A stretch of 64,000 nucleotides of DNA, from NCBI RefSeq assembly GCF_040267705.1, contig NZ_CP158374.1, forward strand, positions 3,162,001 to 3,226,000. Direction: 5' to 3'. Shown piece after piece: positions 17,701 to 27,377 of the stretch. The notes under the pieces were generated by a model. That model was not told the DNA's origin and did not search any database. It saw only the letters and a list, made by a program, of their open reading frames with translations. The DNA is from Agromyces sp. G08B096. GTDB lineage: Bacteria > Actinomycetota > Actinomycetes > Actinomycetales > Microbacteriaceae. Numbering within the stretch: position 1 is the stretch's first letter; each line of letters opens with the position of its first letter. Position numbers and translations under genes: made by a program.

Positions 17701-20700
17701 TCACGACGATCTCCAGCACGTGCGTGGCGAGCGTGTAGCGGAACTCGACGAGCTTGCCGCCGGACGTGGTGAAGGTGTAGTTCGCGCCGCCGGGTGCGCC
17801 CCCGACGCCGTAGTTCTCGTCCCACGACAGGCCGTGCGCGACCTTGCCCTCGTACGCGCCCTCGGGGATGCGGTCGGTGGCAAAGGTGTAGACGCCGTCG
17901 CGGTCGCCGTCGAACATCATCGAGGCGAGGCAGTCGGGCGACCAGTCGCCGGCGCAGCCGAGCTCGGACTGGAAGGAGCCCGGTACGGTGACGATAGGGC
18001 CCTCGGCCGTCGAGGTCATGACGTGGCTCCGCGGGTCCCAGTAGAACGTGATCGGTCCGCCGTCGTGGTGGTAGGTCACGTTCGGGCCGTTCGGCACGCC
18101 GCCGGCGCCGTAGTTCAGATCCCAGCTGCCGTTCACGGCGACCTTGTACTCGTAGTCGCCTGCGGGCACGTCGAAGGTGCCGGCGTACACGCCGTCGGCG
18201 CGGAGCGAGAGCTTCGCCTGCTCGCAGCCCGGCGTCCAGTCGCCGGCGCAGCCCATCTCGGAGTTGTGGTTTCCGGGCACCGTGACCAGCTCGATCGGCT
18301 GCTCGGGCTCCTCCTCGACGACGAGGCTGACGGCGTTGCCCACGGATGCGTAGGTCGAGGCGGCGGCGCGGTTGCCGGCCGCGTCGGTCGAGATCGCGCG
18401 GTACTCGAGGAGCGTGCCGTTCGCGAGCCCCTCGGTGTCGTGGAACACGCGCGGCGTCGTGTCCTCCGCGGTGCCGAGCGGATGCCACTCGGCGTCGCCC
18501 GCGACACGCCACGCGAAGCTCGTCTCCTGCCAGGTCGCATCGTCGACGTCGGCGGCGACCGGGCTCACGCCGGTCACGCCCGCACCGGCGGTGGGTGCCG
18601 ACACCGAGATCGCGTCCGCCGCGTCGGGCGCCGTCACCGGGCGATCGGCGCGGTACACCACCGTGCCGAGGGCCGGCACCGTGACGGATGCCACGCCGTC
18701 GGCGCCCGCCGTGACCGCTCCGCCGTCACCGTAGAGCGGCGCGAAGACGCCGTCCGCGGTGAGCGTCGGCACGTCGACCGTCTTCGGGGCGGCCGAGTTG
18801 TTCGCGGCCACGAGGTACTCGACCCGCTCGTCGCGATCGACGCGGCTGAACGCGTAGACCCCGGCGCCCGAATCGGCGTAGCGCTCGATCTGCGCGCCGG
18901 TCGAGAGGGCCGGATGCGCCGCGCGGAGCGCCGCGAGCCCGGCGATGTGCTCGTAGAGCGGGGCATCCGTCGACGTGTGCTCGCCGGTGCCGAACGGCTC
19001 GCCCGTGACGAGCGTCTGACCGGTGTACTCCGACACCTGCGACGGGAACAGCGTCTGGCGCGCGCTCTGGTCGCCGCCGGTGCCGGCGAAGCCCTGCTCG
19101 TCGCCGTAGTAGACGACGGGCTGTCCGCGGGTGAGGAAGAGCAGCTCGTGGGCGAGCTCGTCGCGCTGCAGCGGGGCATCCGTCGACTGGAGGAAGTATC
19201 CGATCCGGCCCATGTCGTGGTTGCCGAGGAAGGTGGGCAGCGCGGTCGCCGACGAGTCGGGCGTCGTGTAGTAGTCGTCGCCCGCGAAGAGCGACTGGAG
19301 GTTCTTCGCCGAGTTGCCGGCCGCGAAGCTGACCGTCTGGGACTGGAAGGTGAAGTCGAGTACCGAGTTCATGTCGGTCTTGCGGACGTAGGGGCTGAGC
19401 TTCACCGGGTCGGCGTCGTAGACCTCGCCGAACATGAAGAAGTCGTCCTTGCCGAGGCCGTGCGCGTACTCGAGCACGTCAGCCGACCACTGCTCCCAGA
19501 ACTCGAAGTTCACGTGCTTGGCCGTGTCGATGCGGAAGCCGTCGATGCCGAGGTCGATCCACTGCTCGTAGACGTCGACGAAGCCGTTGACGACGGTGGG
19601 ATGCTCCGTCATCAGGTCGTCGAGGCCGACGAAGTCGCCGTACGTGACCGACTCGCCCTCCCACGTCGAGTCGCCCCGGTTGTGGTAGAGCGTCGGGTCG
19701 TTGAGCCATGCCGGGACCTTCAGCGTCTCCTCCCCGGGCTCGAGCACGGGGGTGTACGGGAAGCTCGTGGCGGCGTCGAGCGCCGGGAAGTCGGCACCCG
19801 TGTCGGCGTCGGCGTAGTCGGCGGGGTCGAAGGGCGTGCCGCTGGCGTCGCGGTAGGGCTCGGTCGCCTGGTCGATGTACGCGTACTCGCCCTCGGCGTA
19901 GTCGATGACGTCGGCCGTGTGGTTCGTGATGATGTCGAAGTAGACCTTGATGCCGCGCTCGTGCGCGTCGGCGATGAGCGCCTCGAGCTCGGCGTTCGTG
20001 CCGAGGTGGGGATCGATCTGGGTGAAGTCGGTGACCCAGTAGCCGTGGTAGCCGGCGCTCGCGTTCGCGCCCTCGCCCTGCACCGGACGGTTCTTGAAGC
20101 TCGGGGTGAGCCAGATCGCCGTGGTGCCGAGACCCTCGATGTAGTCGAGCTGCGAGCGCAGGCCCGCGAGGTCGCCGCCCTGGTAGAAGCCCTTGTGGGT
20201 CGGGTCGAAGCCGGTCGTGAGCGCGTCGCCCTCGAGGCCGCCCGTGTCATTGGCCGGGTCGCCGTTCGCGAACCGGTCGGTCATCACGAAGTAGAACTGC
20301 TCGTCGCTGCCGGGCTGGCGCACCGGGTCGGCGGCGAGGGCCGCGTCGGATGCCTCGTCGTAGGCGCCGCGGACGTCGAGGAGCTCGAGGCCCACGCGGT
20401 GGGTGGTGTCGTCGAACAGCACGCGCACGCGCGTGTCGCCGGCGACGGTGAGCGGGATGTTGTCGCCGCCGCCGTTCAGGCCGTACGACTCGTCCCAGGT
20501 GTCGTTGACGGCGATCTTGTACTCGTAGCTGCCGGCCGGCACCGTGAACTCCGCGGCGTGGATGCCGGGGGTGTCGGTCGCGGCGAGCTCGGTCTCGGCG
20601 CACTCGGGCGCCCAGTCGGCCGGGCAGCCGAGCTCGGACTGCAGGCTGCCGACCAGCGCGAAGGTGCGATCCTCCGCCGCGGCCGGAAGGGCCGGGAGCA

Positions 20701-20776
20701 CGACGACCGCGGAGGCCGCGAGCGCTCCCGTCACCATCGCTGCGAACCATCTGCGCGCGCGTGCGCTCTGCGTCAT
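14705..20776 (-). CDS. Secreted bifunctional alpha-amylase/pullulanase (amylopullulanase)
   Basis: About 2023 residues. Order: signal peptide (1-34, cut after PAAA); X25-type starch-binding module (about 38-125); GH13 alpha-amylase with [10 protein letters not shown] (near 412), FGEVYD (near 450) and GNHDMGR (near 520). Next come an Ig/Fn3-like linker (near 720-800), two more X25 modules (about 829-920 and 929-1025), a pullulanase N-terminal domain and a CBM48-like module (about 1170-1260). The second GH13 domain is of type I pullulanase kind, with [21 protein letters not shown] (near 1512) and EGWNFGEV (near 1553). An Ig-like domain ends the protein, without LPXTG. It should hydrolyse both alpha-1,4 and alpha-1,6 bonds of starch outside the cell. 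Two ATGs lie side by side; 20776 has the better spacing to GGGAG than 20779. LacI-type operators lie upstream. Confidence 0.92.
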   Translation of the reverse strand: MTQSARARRWFAAMVTGALAASAVVVLPALPAAAEDRTFALVGSLQSELGCPADWAPECAETELAATDTPGIHAAEFTVPAGSYEYKIAVNDTWDESYGLNGGGDNIPLTVAGDTRVRVLFDDTTHRVGLELLDVRGAYDEASDAALAADPVRQPGSDEQFYFVMTDRFANGDPANDTGGLEGDALTTGFDPTHKGFYQGGDLAGLRSQLDYIEGLGTTAIWLTPSFKNRPVQGEGANASAGYHGYWVTDFTQIDPHLGTNAELEALIADAHERGIKVYFDIITNHTADVIDYAEGEYAYIDQATEPYRDASGTPFDPADYADADTGADFPALDAATSFPYTPVLEPGEETLKVPAWLNDPTLYHNRGDSTWEGESVTYGDFVGLDDLMTEHPTVVNGFVDVYEQWIDLGIDGFRIDTAKHVNFEFWEQWSADVLEYAHGLGKDDFFMFGEVYDADPVKLSPYVRKTDMNSVLDFTFQSQTVSFAAGNSAKNLQSLFAGDDYYTTPDSSATALPTFLGNHDMGRIGYFLQSTDAPLQRDELAHELLFLTRGQPVVYYGDEQGFAGTGGDQSARQTLFPSQVSEYTGQTLVTGEPFGTGEHTSTDAPLYEHIAGLAALRAAHPALSTGAQIERYADSGAGVYAFSRVDRDERVEYLVAANNSAAPKTVDVPTLTADGVFAPLYGDGGAVTAGADGVASVTVPALGTVVYRADRPVTAPDAADAISVSAPTAGAGVTGVSPVAADVDDATWQETSFAWRVAGDAEWHPLGTAEDTTPRVFHDTEGLANGTLLEYRAISTDAAGNRAAASTYASVGNAVSLVVEEEPEQPIELVTVPGNHNSEMGCAGDWTPGCEQAKLSLRADGVYAGTFDVPAGDYEYKVAVNGSWDLNYGAGGVPNGPNVTYHHDGGPITFYWDPRSHVMTSTAEGPIVTVPGSFQSELGCAGDWSPDCLASMMFDGDRDGVYTFATDRIPEGAYEGKVAHGLSWDENYGVGGAPGGANYTFTTSGGKLVEFRYTLATHVLEIVVSDPPLAGTGELRAHWIDADTLAWPPSLLGGADAADLAWTLEHAADAGLEVAEGEVAGGGEPVALELDPAGLSDEQARRFPALADFLALKPVGLDRSGAAQLLTEELAVAQRAGDPDGELTAFTGVQVPGVLDDLYADAVADVELGVSWSGDEPTLRLWAPTAQDVALEVFPAGESGEPALTPAAFDADSGVWTVAGATGPDGEPVASGSEYRWSVTVYAPTTDAIEVNSVTDPYSTALTPNSVRSVVVDLDDPSLAPEQWAETPAPEVEQAVDRSIYELHVRDFSISDETVPETERGTYRAFTRESAGTAQLAELADAGITTVHLLPTFDLATIEERRELQATPACDLASFGPASAEQQACIAAIRDADGFNWGYDPYHFQAPEGSYAVDANGGARVSEFREMVGALHGLGLEVVLDEVYNHTAESGQGGKSVLDRVVPGYYQRLNAAGGVETSTCCQNVATEHAVAEKLMVDSVVLWAREYKVDGFRFDLMGHHSKQNMLAIRAALDELTLEEDGVDGSKVFLYGEGWNFGEVADNALFEQATQGQLGGTGIATFSDRLRDAVHGGSPVAADTKSDQGFGTGLGTDPNAHADATPEEQLADLAHQSDLVKLGLAGNLRAYELEASDGTVVRGDELDYRGSPAGYADQPDEIITYVDAHDNETLYDHGILKLPADTPMADRVRMNTLSLATTAFAQTPSFWHAGTELLRSKSLDRNSYNSGDWFNRIDWTGQESTFGSGLPMEADNGDFWDEMAPLLADPALKPAPADIAAAEASALDLLRVRSSVDLLRLGSAELIDEKVTFPNSGPDATPGLIAMLVDDRVGTDVDPALDGALVVFNASPEPITEQIEGLAGREFALNDVQANGADDVVKQTSWDAATGTLTIPARSAAVLVDEQPPPAVATFVLATPSKLFAKAGSAVRVIGQVFAVDGAKPEGTVTVTVDGEPVATEELTAKDRGRFDVKLPKLGRGLHWVQVAFDGGEGYADSGYPPLPVLLW

Positions 20777-20855
20777 CATCGACTCCCGAGGCTCAAGGGG
20801 CACGACCGCGTGCCTCCGACATCGCTCGCGACGCTAGCAGCGGGACGCGGAGGAA

Positions 20856-20869
20856 TGCAAGCGCTTGCA
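20856..20869. promoter_or_regulatory. LacI-family operator upstream of amylopullulanase
   Basis: A perfect 14-bp palindrome TGCAAGCGCTTGCA centred on CG, the typical half-site arrangement of LacI/GalR/MalR repressors. It sits 80 bp upstream of the amylase-pullulanase start codon. Control by a maltose-type repressor is inferred; no such regulator is encoded nearby. Confidence 0.75.
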
Positions 20870-20920
20870 ACGCGAGAGCGGCACCGTGACTCGAGCGAGC
20901 AGACGCTCACGCCCGCGCGC

Positions 20921-20934
20921 TGCAAACGCTCTCA
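20921..20934. promoter_or_regulatory. Second, degenerate LacI-type site
   Basis: TGCAAACGCTCTCA keeps the left half site and the central CG of the palindrome at 20856-20869, with a weaker right half. The spacing between centres is 65 bp, about six helical turns, which would allow cooperative binding or looping. Inference from sequence similarity only. Confidence 0.45.
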
Positions 20935-21000
20935 CGCCCGGCAGGCCTGCCAGACGTACCCGGCTCACGGCCCACCGCTCACGACTTCGGGAGGAGCTGC

Positions 21001-22113
21001 TTACAGCCCCGAATACGCGTGGAGGCCCTTGAAGAAGAGGTTCACCACGGTGAAGTTGAACAGCACCGTCGAGAAGCCGATGATCGCGAGCCACGCCGAC
21101 CGGGAGCCGCGCCAGCCCCGCGTCGCGCGGGCGTGGATGTACCCGGCGTAGACCACCCAGATGATGAAGGTCCACACCTCCTTGGTGTCCCAGCCCCAGT
21201 ACCGGCCCCAGGCCTTCTCGGCCCAGATCGCGCCCGCCATGAGGGTGAACGTCCAGAGGATGAACCCGATGATGTTCACCCGGTACGCGAGGTTCTCGAG
21301 CGAGGTCGAGTCGGGCAGGGTGGCGAGGAACGACTGCTTCACGGCCGCAGCGCTCGCGACGAGCGCCTCACGGCGGGCCTGCATGAGCTGCACGACCGAG
21401 AGCGCGAAGCCGAGGGCGAAGAAGCCGACGGAGGCGGTGGCCACGAAGACGTGGATCACGAGCCACACCGACTGCAGCGCCGGCGGCAGCGGGGCGACCT
21501 CGACGCGGAAGTTCACCGCGGCCACCCCGAGCAGCACGAGCACGAGTCCGGTGACGAACGTGCCGAGGAAGCGGAGGTCCTGCTTGGCCACGAGCAGCAC
21601 GACGAGGAAGACGGTCGTGACGACGAGCGTGCCCGTCATCGCGAACTCGTACATGTTCGCCCACGGCACGCGGCCGGCGGCGAAGCCGCGGAGCACGGTG
21701 GCCGCGAGGTGCAGCGCCCACGCCAGCACCGTCATCGCGACGGCGACGCGGAGCGAGGGCGAACGGCCGTAGTCGACGGATGCCCCGGCGTCGGTCGCCT
21801 TCTGCCACCGGGAGCGGGACCGGCCGGGCTCGCCGTCCGCCGCGCCGTCAGCCGCTGACACGCCGGACGGAGTCGCACCGGTGCCCGTCGACGCCGCGCC
21901 TCGCGGGCCATACGTGGCCGCGCCCGCCGACACCCCGGCGCCGACCACCGCGGCCTCGACCGCAGCGGGCTGCCCGGCCGAGGCATCCGCCGCCTTCGTC
22001 GCCGCCGCGCCGCGGCGCGCGAGGTCGATCGAGTACGCGATGAACGCGATCGCGTACACGGCCAGCGCCGAGTAGAGGCAGAGGACCGAGATCTCGTCGA
22101 GCGTGAACGTCAC
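21001..22113 (-). CDS. ccsB: Cytochrome c biogenesis protein CcsB (CcsA/ResC type)
   Basis: A 370-residue membrane protein of System II cytochrome c maturation. With ResB it delivers haem across the membrane and ligates it to apocytochrome. It has one N-terminal helix (VLCLYSALAVYAIAFIAYSID), a long Ala/Gly-rich linker (about 30-115) and then about seven further helices. The haem-binding WWD-type segment reads WGRYWGWDTKEVWTFIIWVVY (about 308-328), which is the family signature. The GTG start is ten bases after the ResB stop. It is the last gene of a four-gene cytochrome c maturation operon transcribed leftward from 25,218. Confidence 0.95.
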   Translation of the reverse strand: MTFTLDEISVLCLYSALAVYAIAFIAYSIDLARRGAAATKAADASAGQPAAVEAAVVGAGVSAGAATYGPRGAASTGTGATPSGVSAADGAADGEPGRSRSRWQKATDAGASVDYGRSPSLRVAVAMTVLAWALHLAATVLRGFAAGRVPWANMYEFAMTGTLVVTTVFLVVLLVAKQDLRFLGTFVTGLVLVLLGVAAVNFRVEVAPLPPALQSVWLVIHVFVATASVGFFALGFALSVVQLMQARREALVASAAAVKQSFLATLPDSTSLENLAYRVNIIGFILWTFTLMAGAIWAEKAWGRYWGWDTKEVWTFIIWVVYAGYIHARATRGWRGSRSAWLAIIGFSTVLFNFTVVNLFFKGLHAYSGL

Positions 22114-22122
22114 GGGACCACC

Positions 22123-23850
22123 TTACGTCGTGGGTTTCGGGGATTCATCAGCGGATTCGTCCGCGCGCACCGGGCCAGCGTGCGCGTCGGCGAGGGCGCG
22201 CACCGCGGCGTCGAGGCCGGGGTCCTCGCCGCGGGCCAGCCCGGCGTACTCGAGCACGACCCGGCCGTCCGGTCGCGTCGCGGCCTTCACCCAGATGCGG
22301 CGGCGCGGCACGAACAGCGAGGTCAAGAGACCCGCGAGGATCGCGATGGCGAAGACGAGCACCCACACCTGCGTCGGGTCGCGGTGGATGTCGAACGACG
22401 CGAACCGCTTGACGCTCTCGGAGTAGTCGCCCTCCGCGGCATCCGGCGAGGCGTTCTCGAAGGTGACCGTGCCTCGTCCGTCCGGCAGATCGGCGGTCTC
22501 CCCCGGCATGAGCTCGACGGAGTCGACGCCCGTCTGCCCGCCTGTGAGCTGCGTCATCTCCGACGTGTCGAGCGCGTACACCGAGGTGGGCGTGCCGCCG
22601 TCGATGCCGAGGTCGCCCTCGTACACGTTGAGCGTGAGCACCGGGTAGACGAGGTCGGGGTACGTCGACGTGTAGGCGCCGGTCTCCAGCGTGCTCTGCG
22701 TCGGGTAGAGGAAGCCCACCATGCCGAGCTGCTCGGGCAGGCCGTCGGGCACCTTGACCACGCCGATCGAGGTGAGGTTCGCGTCCTGCGGGAGGAACGG
22801 CACCGAGTCGGTGAAGACCACCTCCCCGTCGGGATCGCGCACGGTGATGGTCGGCGCGTACCCGTTGCCGAGCAGGTACACGTCGGTGCCGTGCGTGTGG
22901 AGCGGCTCGTTGACCTTGACCGTGCGCTCCTCGGCGCCCTCGCCGTCGCCCTCGCCGTCGACCGTGACCCGCGCGGTGAAGTCGATCGGCTGGCCGATGG
23001 CGTTCGCGTTCTGCGTCTCGTACACCGCGTCGAGCCCGTCGAGCGTGAGCCGGTACGGCTCGAGACTCTCGCCGTCGAAGAAGCGTCCGGGGTTGAACGA
23101 GTCGAACGCCGCGAGGGTGTTCACGAACGACTGCCCCTCGACGAGCACCCGCTGGCCCGAGAACCCGAACCCGCCGCCGATGCCGACGGCGACGAGGACG
23201 CCGAGGAGCGCCGTGTGGAACACGAGGTTGCCGGTCTCCCGCAGGTAGCCGCGTTCCGCGGAGACGGATGCCTCGCCCCGCAGCTCGTACCGCTCGACCC
23301 GGTACCCCAGCCCTTTCAGCCGCTTCGCGGCATCCTCGATCGCCGTCGCCGCGTCGGCGCCCGGGGACAGCTCGCGCTCGGTGTACCCGGCGAGCCGGGA
23401 GAGCCGGACGGGCGTGCGCGGCGGCCGGGCGCGAAGCGCCTCGAGGTGGTGCTTCGTGCGCGGGATGATGCAGCCGATGAGCGACACGAACAGCAGCAGG
23501 TACACCGCGGAGAACCACGCCGACGTGTACACGTCGAACATCTGGAACGAGTCGAGCACCGGCGCGAGGTCGGGGTTGTCCTGGAAGTACTGCGTGACGC
23601 CGTTCGGGTCGCTGGAGCGCTGCGGCACGAGCGAGCCGGGCACCGCGGCGATCGCGAGCAGCAGGAGCAGCAGCAGCGCGGTGCGCATGCTCGTGAGCTG
23701 CCGCCAGGCGAAGCGCAGCCAGCCGACGAAACCGAGCTTCGGCTGCGCGATGCCGGGTCCGCCGCCGCCCGCGCCGCCGTCGTCGTCGGGGTCGGCGGAG
23801 TCGATGTGGTCGCTCGGCCGGAGCGGGTCAGAGGACGAGGTCGATGCCAC
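22123..23850 (-). CDS. resB: Cytochrome c biogenesis protein ResB (Ccs1)
   Basis: A 575-residue membrane protein that works with CcsB in haem delivery. Features: an N-terminal cytoplasmic linker, helix [20 protein letters not shown] (about 58-77) followed by the family motif [13 protein letters not shown], helices near 108-130 and 210-230, a large extracytoplasmic domain (about 235-500) and a last helix near 505-525. The GTG start overlaps the end of ccdA by 23 bp. Length and layout match actinobacterial ResB. The gene is cotranscribed with tlpA, ccdA and ccsB. Confidence 0.95.
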   Translation of the reverse strand: MASTSSSDPLRPSDHIDSADPDDDGGAGGGGPGIAQPKLGFVGWLRFAWRQLTSMRTALLLLLLLAIAAVPGSLVPQRSSDPNGVTQYFQDNPDLAPVLDSFQMFDVYTSAWFSAVYLLLFVSLIGCIIPRTKHHLEALRARPPRTPVRLSRLAGYTERELSPGADAATAIEDAAKRLKGLGYRVERYELRGEASVSAERGYLRETGNLVFHTALLGVLVAVGIGGGFGFSGQRVLVEGQSFVNTLAAFDSFNPGRFFDGESLEPYRLTLDGLDAVYETQNANAIGQPIDFTARVTVDGEGDGEGAEERTVKVNEPLHTHGTDVYLLGNGYAPTITVRDPDGEVVFTDSVPFLPQDANLTSIGVVKVPDGLPEQLGMVGFLYPTQSTLETGAYTSTYPDLVYPVLTLNVYEGDLGIDGGTPTSVYALDTSEMTQLTGGQTGVDSVELMPGETADLPDGRGTVTFENASPDAAEGDYSESVKRFASFDIHRDPTQVWVLVFAIAILAGLLTSLFVPRRRIWVKAATRPDGRVVLEYAGLARGEDPGLDAAVRALADAHAGPVRADESADESPKPTT

Positions 23851-24580
23851 TCATCACCCCTTGCAGCTGGGTCATCCACGCGGTCCACAGCCCCGACACC
23901 ATGACGATGCCGATGACGATGAGCAGGCCCCCGCCGATGAGGTTGATGGTGCGGATGTGCCGGCGCAGGAACGCCATCGAGCCGGTCACCCAGCCGAATC
24001 CGAACGCGACGAGCAGGAACGGGATGCCGAGCCCGATGCAGTACGCGAGCCCCAGCACGGCGCCGCGCCACGCCGACTCCGCGTTCAGGCTGAGGCTCAG
24101 CACCGCGGCAAGCGCCGGGCCGATGCACGGCGTCCAGCCGAGGCCGAAGACGATGCCGAGCAGCGGCGCGCCCGCGAGCCCCGTCGCCGGGCGCCAGCTC
24201 GGCTTCAGCTGCCGCTGGAGGAAGGTGAACTGCCCGACGAACACGAGGCCCATGACGATGAGCACCACGCCGAGGACCCGGGTGATCGGATCCTGCCAGG
24301 CGCGCAGCCACGCGCCGGCGGCGCCCGCGAGCACCGCGTAGACGAGGAACACGGCGGTGAAGCCCGCCACGAACAGCGCGACGCCGAGCAGCAGCCGGCG
24401 CCGGTTGCGACGCTCGACGGATGCCTCGGCCGAAGCATCCGTGAATCCGCCGAGGTAGCCGAGGTATCCGGGCACGAGTGGCAGCACGCAGGGCGACAGG
24501 AAGGAGATCAGCCCCGCGGCGAGCGCGATCGGGATCGCCACGACGAGCTGACCGCTGAAGACGAGATCGCCCGGTCCCAC
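23828..24580 (-). CDS. ccdA: Thiol-disulfide transporter CcdA
   Basis: A 250-residue protein with six membrane helices that passes reducing equivalents from cytoplasmic thioredoxin to extracytoplasmic thioredoxin-like proteins, keeping apocytochrome c cysteines reduced. The first helix contains [21 protein letters not shown] (about 26-46) and the second conserved cysteine lies in [15 protein letters not shown] (about 144-158), the two redox cysteines of the family. The GTG start at 24580 is two bases after the TlpA stop. The partner is the TlpA-like protein encoded just upstream. Confidence 0.95.
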   Translation of the reverse strand: MGPGDLVFSGQLVVAIPIALAAGLISFLSPCVLPLVPGYLGYLGGFTDASAEASVERRNRRRLLLGVALFVAGFTAVFLVYAVLAGAAGAWLRAWQDPITRVLGVVLIVMGLVFVGQFTFLQRQLKPSWRPATGLAGAPLLGIVFGLGWTPCIGPALAAVLSLSLNAESAWRGAVLGLAYCIGLGIPFLLVAFGFGWVTGSMAFLRRHIRTINLIGGGLLIVIGIVMVSGLWTAWMTQLQGVMSGIDLVL

Positions 24581-24582
24581 GG

Positions 24583-25218
24583 TCAGGCGCCCTCGGCGAC
24601 GAGGTCGCCCACGATGGAGGACAGGATCGAGTCATCCTCGATCTGCCCGAGGATGCGCGCGGCGACGCGTCCCTCCTGATCGAGCACGAGAGTCGTCGGC
24701 ACCGCAGCCGCCGGCACCTTGCCGGCGAACGCGTACTGCACGCGTCCCTCGTCGACGTCGAGGATCGACGGGTAGGTGATGCCGAAGTCCTCCTCGAACG
24801 GACGGGCGGTGCCCGCCTGGTCGCGGACGTTGACGCCCACGAAGGTCACGTCGTCGCCGAAGTCCTCGTGCACCTGCTGCAGGATCGGCGCCTCGACGCG
24901 GCACGGGGCGCAGCCGGCGTACCAGAAGTTCACGACCGTCACCTCGCCGAGCGAGTCGGCCGAGTCGAAGGTGCCGCCGTCGACCGTGGTCCCCTCGAAG
25001 GAGACGGGTTCGCCGCGCTGGTCGGCCGCGAACTCCGCGACCGAGCCGTCGCCGGCGATGTAGTTCTTGCCACTGCCCTCGCGGTACTGCTCCGCGAGCG
25101 GGTCGGAGCTGCACCCTGCGAGGAGCAGGACGGCCGCGAGACCGGCCGCCGTCGCCGACGCGAAGCGGGCGCCGATACGCGCGCGACGCTGGGGTCGAGG
25201 CATCCGCTGCATGCTCAC
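24583..25218 (-). CDS. TlpA/ResA-type thioredoxin lipoprotein
   Basis: A 211-residue membrane-anchored thioredoxin-fold protein. A signal peptide ends in the lipobox LLAGC (cysteine near residue 37), so the mature protein should be a lipoprotein on the outer face of the membrane. The active site is [14 protein letters not shown] (CxxC near 105-108), and the TlpA-type cis-proline region is [11 protein letters not shown]. It would reduce apocytochrome c cysteines using electrons from CcdA. The GTG at 25218 overlaps the stop of the upstream phosphatase gene (GTGA); an ATG two codons later (25212) is the alternative start. Confidence 0.92.
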   Translation of the reverse strand: MSMQRMPRPQRRARIGARFASATAAGLAAVLLLAGCSSDPLAEQYREGSGKNYIAGDGSVAEFAADQRGEPVSFEGTTVDGGTFDSADSLGEVTVVNFWYAGCAPCRVEAPILQQVHEDFGDDVTFVGVNVRDQAGTARPFEEDFGITYPSILDVDEGRVQYAFAGKVPAAAVPTTLVLDQEGRVAARILGQIEDDSILSSIVGDLVAEGA

Positions 25219-25886
25219 ACCGCCCCCACATCGGTGGCGCGCGCGCCGAGGCCCGCCGCCGGATCGCGATAGCCGACCTCCACGAAGCGGGTCGCGGTCG
25301 CGCCGCGCCCGCTCGCGAGCGTGCGGCGTTCGAACGTGGTGATGCTGGACAGCGCGCATCGGCGTCGGCGCGGATCGTGCGCGAGCGACTCGCCCGCGAG
25401 ACGCCGGTGCACCATCCAGATCGGCAGCTGGTGGCTCACGAGCACCACGTCGCCGCCGTCGGCGGCCTGCCAGGCGTCCTCCATCGCGGCGAGCATGCGC
25501 GTGGCGATGTGCCGGAACGGCTCGCCCCAACTCGGCTCCCAGGGGTTCACGAGGAATGCCCAGTTGCGCACGTCGCGGAGCGCCGACCCGCGCCCGCCCA
25601 TGCGCTTGCCCTCGAACCGGTTCTCGGGCTCGATGAGGCGCTCGTCGACCGAGGCGGTCACGCCGAAGGCCTCCGAGATCGGCTCAGCCGACTGACGGGT
25701 CCGCTGCAACGGCGACGCGGCGAGGGCGACGACCGGACGGTTGCGGGCGGCCAGGTCGTCGGCAGCGGCCTGCGCCATCCGGCGACCGAGGTCGGAGAGC
25801 CCGAAGCCGTCGAGCCGACCGTAGAGCACGCCCTGGGGGTTGAACACCTCGCCATGGCGCACGAGATGGATCTGCTCGGCCGGCAC
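25215..25886 (-). CDS. Histidine phosphatase family protein
   Basis: A 223-residue phosphoglycerate-mutase-like enzyme. The catalytic RHG motif is at residues 10-12 (LVRHGEV) with the supporting arginine in SPLQRTRQSAEP (about 60) and the second histidine in VLVSHQLPIW (about 150). Substrate is not predictable; proteins of this type act on small phosphate esters. The GTG start follows TAGACT on the minus strand (25894-25899) by seven bases, a leaderless signature. The gene leads the cytochrome c maturation operon and shares a GTGA overlap with the TlpA gene, an arrangement common in actinobacteria. It is divergent from aspS. Confidence 0.88.
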   Translation of the reverse strand: MPAEQIHLVRHGEVFNPQGVLYGRLDGFGLSDLGRRMAQAAADDLAARNRPVVALAASPLQRTRQSAEPISEAFGVTASVDERLIEPENRFEGKRMGGRGSALRDVRNWAFLVNPWEPSWGEPFRHIATRMLAAMEDAWQAADGGDVVLVSHQLPIWMVHRRLAGESLAHDPRRRRCALSSITTFERRTLASGRGATATRFVEVGYRDPAAGLGARATDVGAV

Positions 25887-25955
25887 GGCTTCCAGTCTAG
25901 AGAGGCGATTCCTTTGAAACCGCCGAGATCCGGGCCGCGGGTAGGATAGTGCGCT

Positions 25956-27305
25956 GTGACTTCACGCACCCTCATCTCGGACCTCGCCGCCCTGCCAGAC
26001 GGCCCCGTCACCGTCGCCGGATGGGTCGAGACCGTCCGCGATCAGAAGAAGGTGCAGTTCGTCATCCTCCGCGACGAGTCCGGCGCCGCCCAGCTGGTGA
26101 ACCCCGCGACCCGCGAACTCGCCGAGGATGCCCCGGCCGACGGGCCCGGCTCGGCCGCCGCGCTCGAGCTGACCGAGGCGATCTCCGGCCTCTCGCACGG
26201 CTCGTTCGTGCGGGTCACCGGCGAGCTGAAGCACGACGAGCGCGTGAAGCTCGGCGGCCTCGAGGTGAAGATCGGCTCGCTCGAGGTCGTCTCGGCCGCG
26301 CTCGAGACCCCGATCGCCGCCGACTCGGGGCTCGACAAGCGCATGGACTGGCGATTCCTCGACCTGCGTCAGCCGAAGCAGAACCTCATCTTCCGCGTGC
26401 AGACGACCTTCCTGCACGCCCTCCGCGGCGTCTGGGTCGAGAAGGGCCTCATCGAGATCCAGACGCCGAAGCTCATGGCCTCGGCCTCCGAGTCGCGCGC
26501 CGAGCTGTTCGAGGTCGAGTACTTCGAAACCAAGGCCTATCTCGCGCAGAGCCCGCAGTTCTTCAAGCAGATGGCGCAGGCCGCGGGCTTCGGCGGCGTG
26601 TTCGAGGTCGGCCCCGCGTTCCGCGCCGACCCCTCGTTCACGAGCCGGCATGCGACCGAGTTCACCTCGATCGACACCGAGATCAGTTGGATCGAGTCGC
26701 ACGAAGACGTCATGGCTCTCCACGAGGAGCTCCTCGTCGCCGGCTTCCAGGCCGTGGCCGACAAGCACGGCGACGAGATCCGCGAGCTCTTCGGCGTCGA
26801 GGTCGTCGTGCCCAGCCGTCCGTTCCCGCGCATCCCGCTCGCCGAGGCGAAGCAGATCGTCGCCGACCGCGGCTACGTCGTGCCCCGCGCCGACGCCGAC
26901 ATGGACCCCGAGGGCGAGCGTCGCATCTCGGAGTACGTGAAGGAGGAGCTCGGGCACGAGTTCGTCTTCCTCACCGACTACGCCTCGAGCATCCGGCCGT
27001 TCTACCACATGCGCCACGAGGGCGACCCGGGTCTCACCAACTCGTACGACCTCATCTACAACGGCGTCGAGATCTCCACCGGCGCGCAGCGCGAGCACCG
27101 CGTCGACGTGCTCGTCGAGCAGGCGAAGGAGAAGGGGCTCGACCCCGAGGAGCTCGGGTTCTACCTCGACTTCTTCCGCTACGGCGTGCCGCCGCACGGC
27201 GGGTTCGGCATGGGCCTCGCCCGGGTGCTGATGCTCATGCTGCACGAGCACTCCATCCGCGAGACGACGTACCTCTTCCGCGGCCCCACGCGCCTGCTGC
27301 CGTAG
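25956..27305 (+). CDS. aspS: Aspartyl-tRNA synthetase, short archaeal-type (probably nondiscriminating)
   Basis: A class II synthetase of 449 residues. The N-terminal OB-fold anticodon-binding domain (about 1-105) is followed by the catalytic domain. Motif 2 is seen in VFEVGPAFRADPSF with TSRHATEFTSIDTEISW (about 214-246), and motif 3 is GFGMGLARVLMLML (about 415-428). The bacterial GAD insertion is missing, so the protein is about 140 residues shorter than typical bacterial AspRS. It belongs to the archaeal-like group, often able to charge both tRNA-Asp and tRNA-Asn and needing GatCAB; that dual role is inferred. The GTG follows TAGGAT (25942-25947) by eight bases, predicting a leaderless mRNA. 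Confidence 0.93.
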   Translation: MTSRTLISDLAALPDGPVTVAGWVETVRDQKKVQFVILRDESGAAQLVNPATRELAEDAPADGPGSAAALELTEAISGLSHGSFVRVTGELKHDERVKLGGLEVKIGSLEVVSAALETPIAADSGLDKRMDWRFLDLRQPKQNLIFRVQTTFLHALRGVWVEKGLIEIQTPKLMASASESRAELFEVEYFETKAYLAQSPQFFKQMAQAAGFGGVFEVGPAFRADPSFTSRHATEFTSIDTEISWIESHEDVMALHEELLVAGFQAVADKHGDEIRELFGVEVVVPSRPFPRIPLAEAKQIVADRGYVVPRADADMDPEGERRISEYVKEELGHEFVFLTDYASSIRPFYHMRHEGDPGLTNSYDLIYNGVEISTGAQREHRVDVLVEQAKEKGLDPEELGFYLDFFRYGVPPHGGFGMGLARVLMLMLHEHSIRETTYLFRGPTRLLP

Positions 27306-27318
27306 GCCGCGCGGGCGG

Positions 27319-27377
27319 GTGATGTCGCGCAACTCGACCTCACGCGCGAGGAATGACGACGGATCGCGCGACATCAC
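27319..27377. repeat. Inverted-repeat element A, downstream of the nuclease-like gene
   Basis: Perfect 12-bp arms GTGATGTCGCGC (27319-27330) and GCGCGACATCAC (27366-27377) enclose a 35-nt loop. The right arm contains the stop codon of the gene at 27374-28306. A related element with arms GATGTCGCTC lies on the other side of that gene (28476-28530). It may be a terminator, but the shared arm sequence with element B argues for a repeat family. Confidence 0.7.

Noticed and set aside
15596..21151. A 1851-codon open frame on the plus strand across the amylopullulanase gene
   Set aside because: It is exactly antisense to a gene with clear domains. The translation is Arg/Val/Glu-rich without domain motifs, as expected from high third-position GC.
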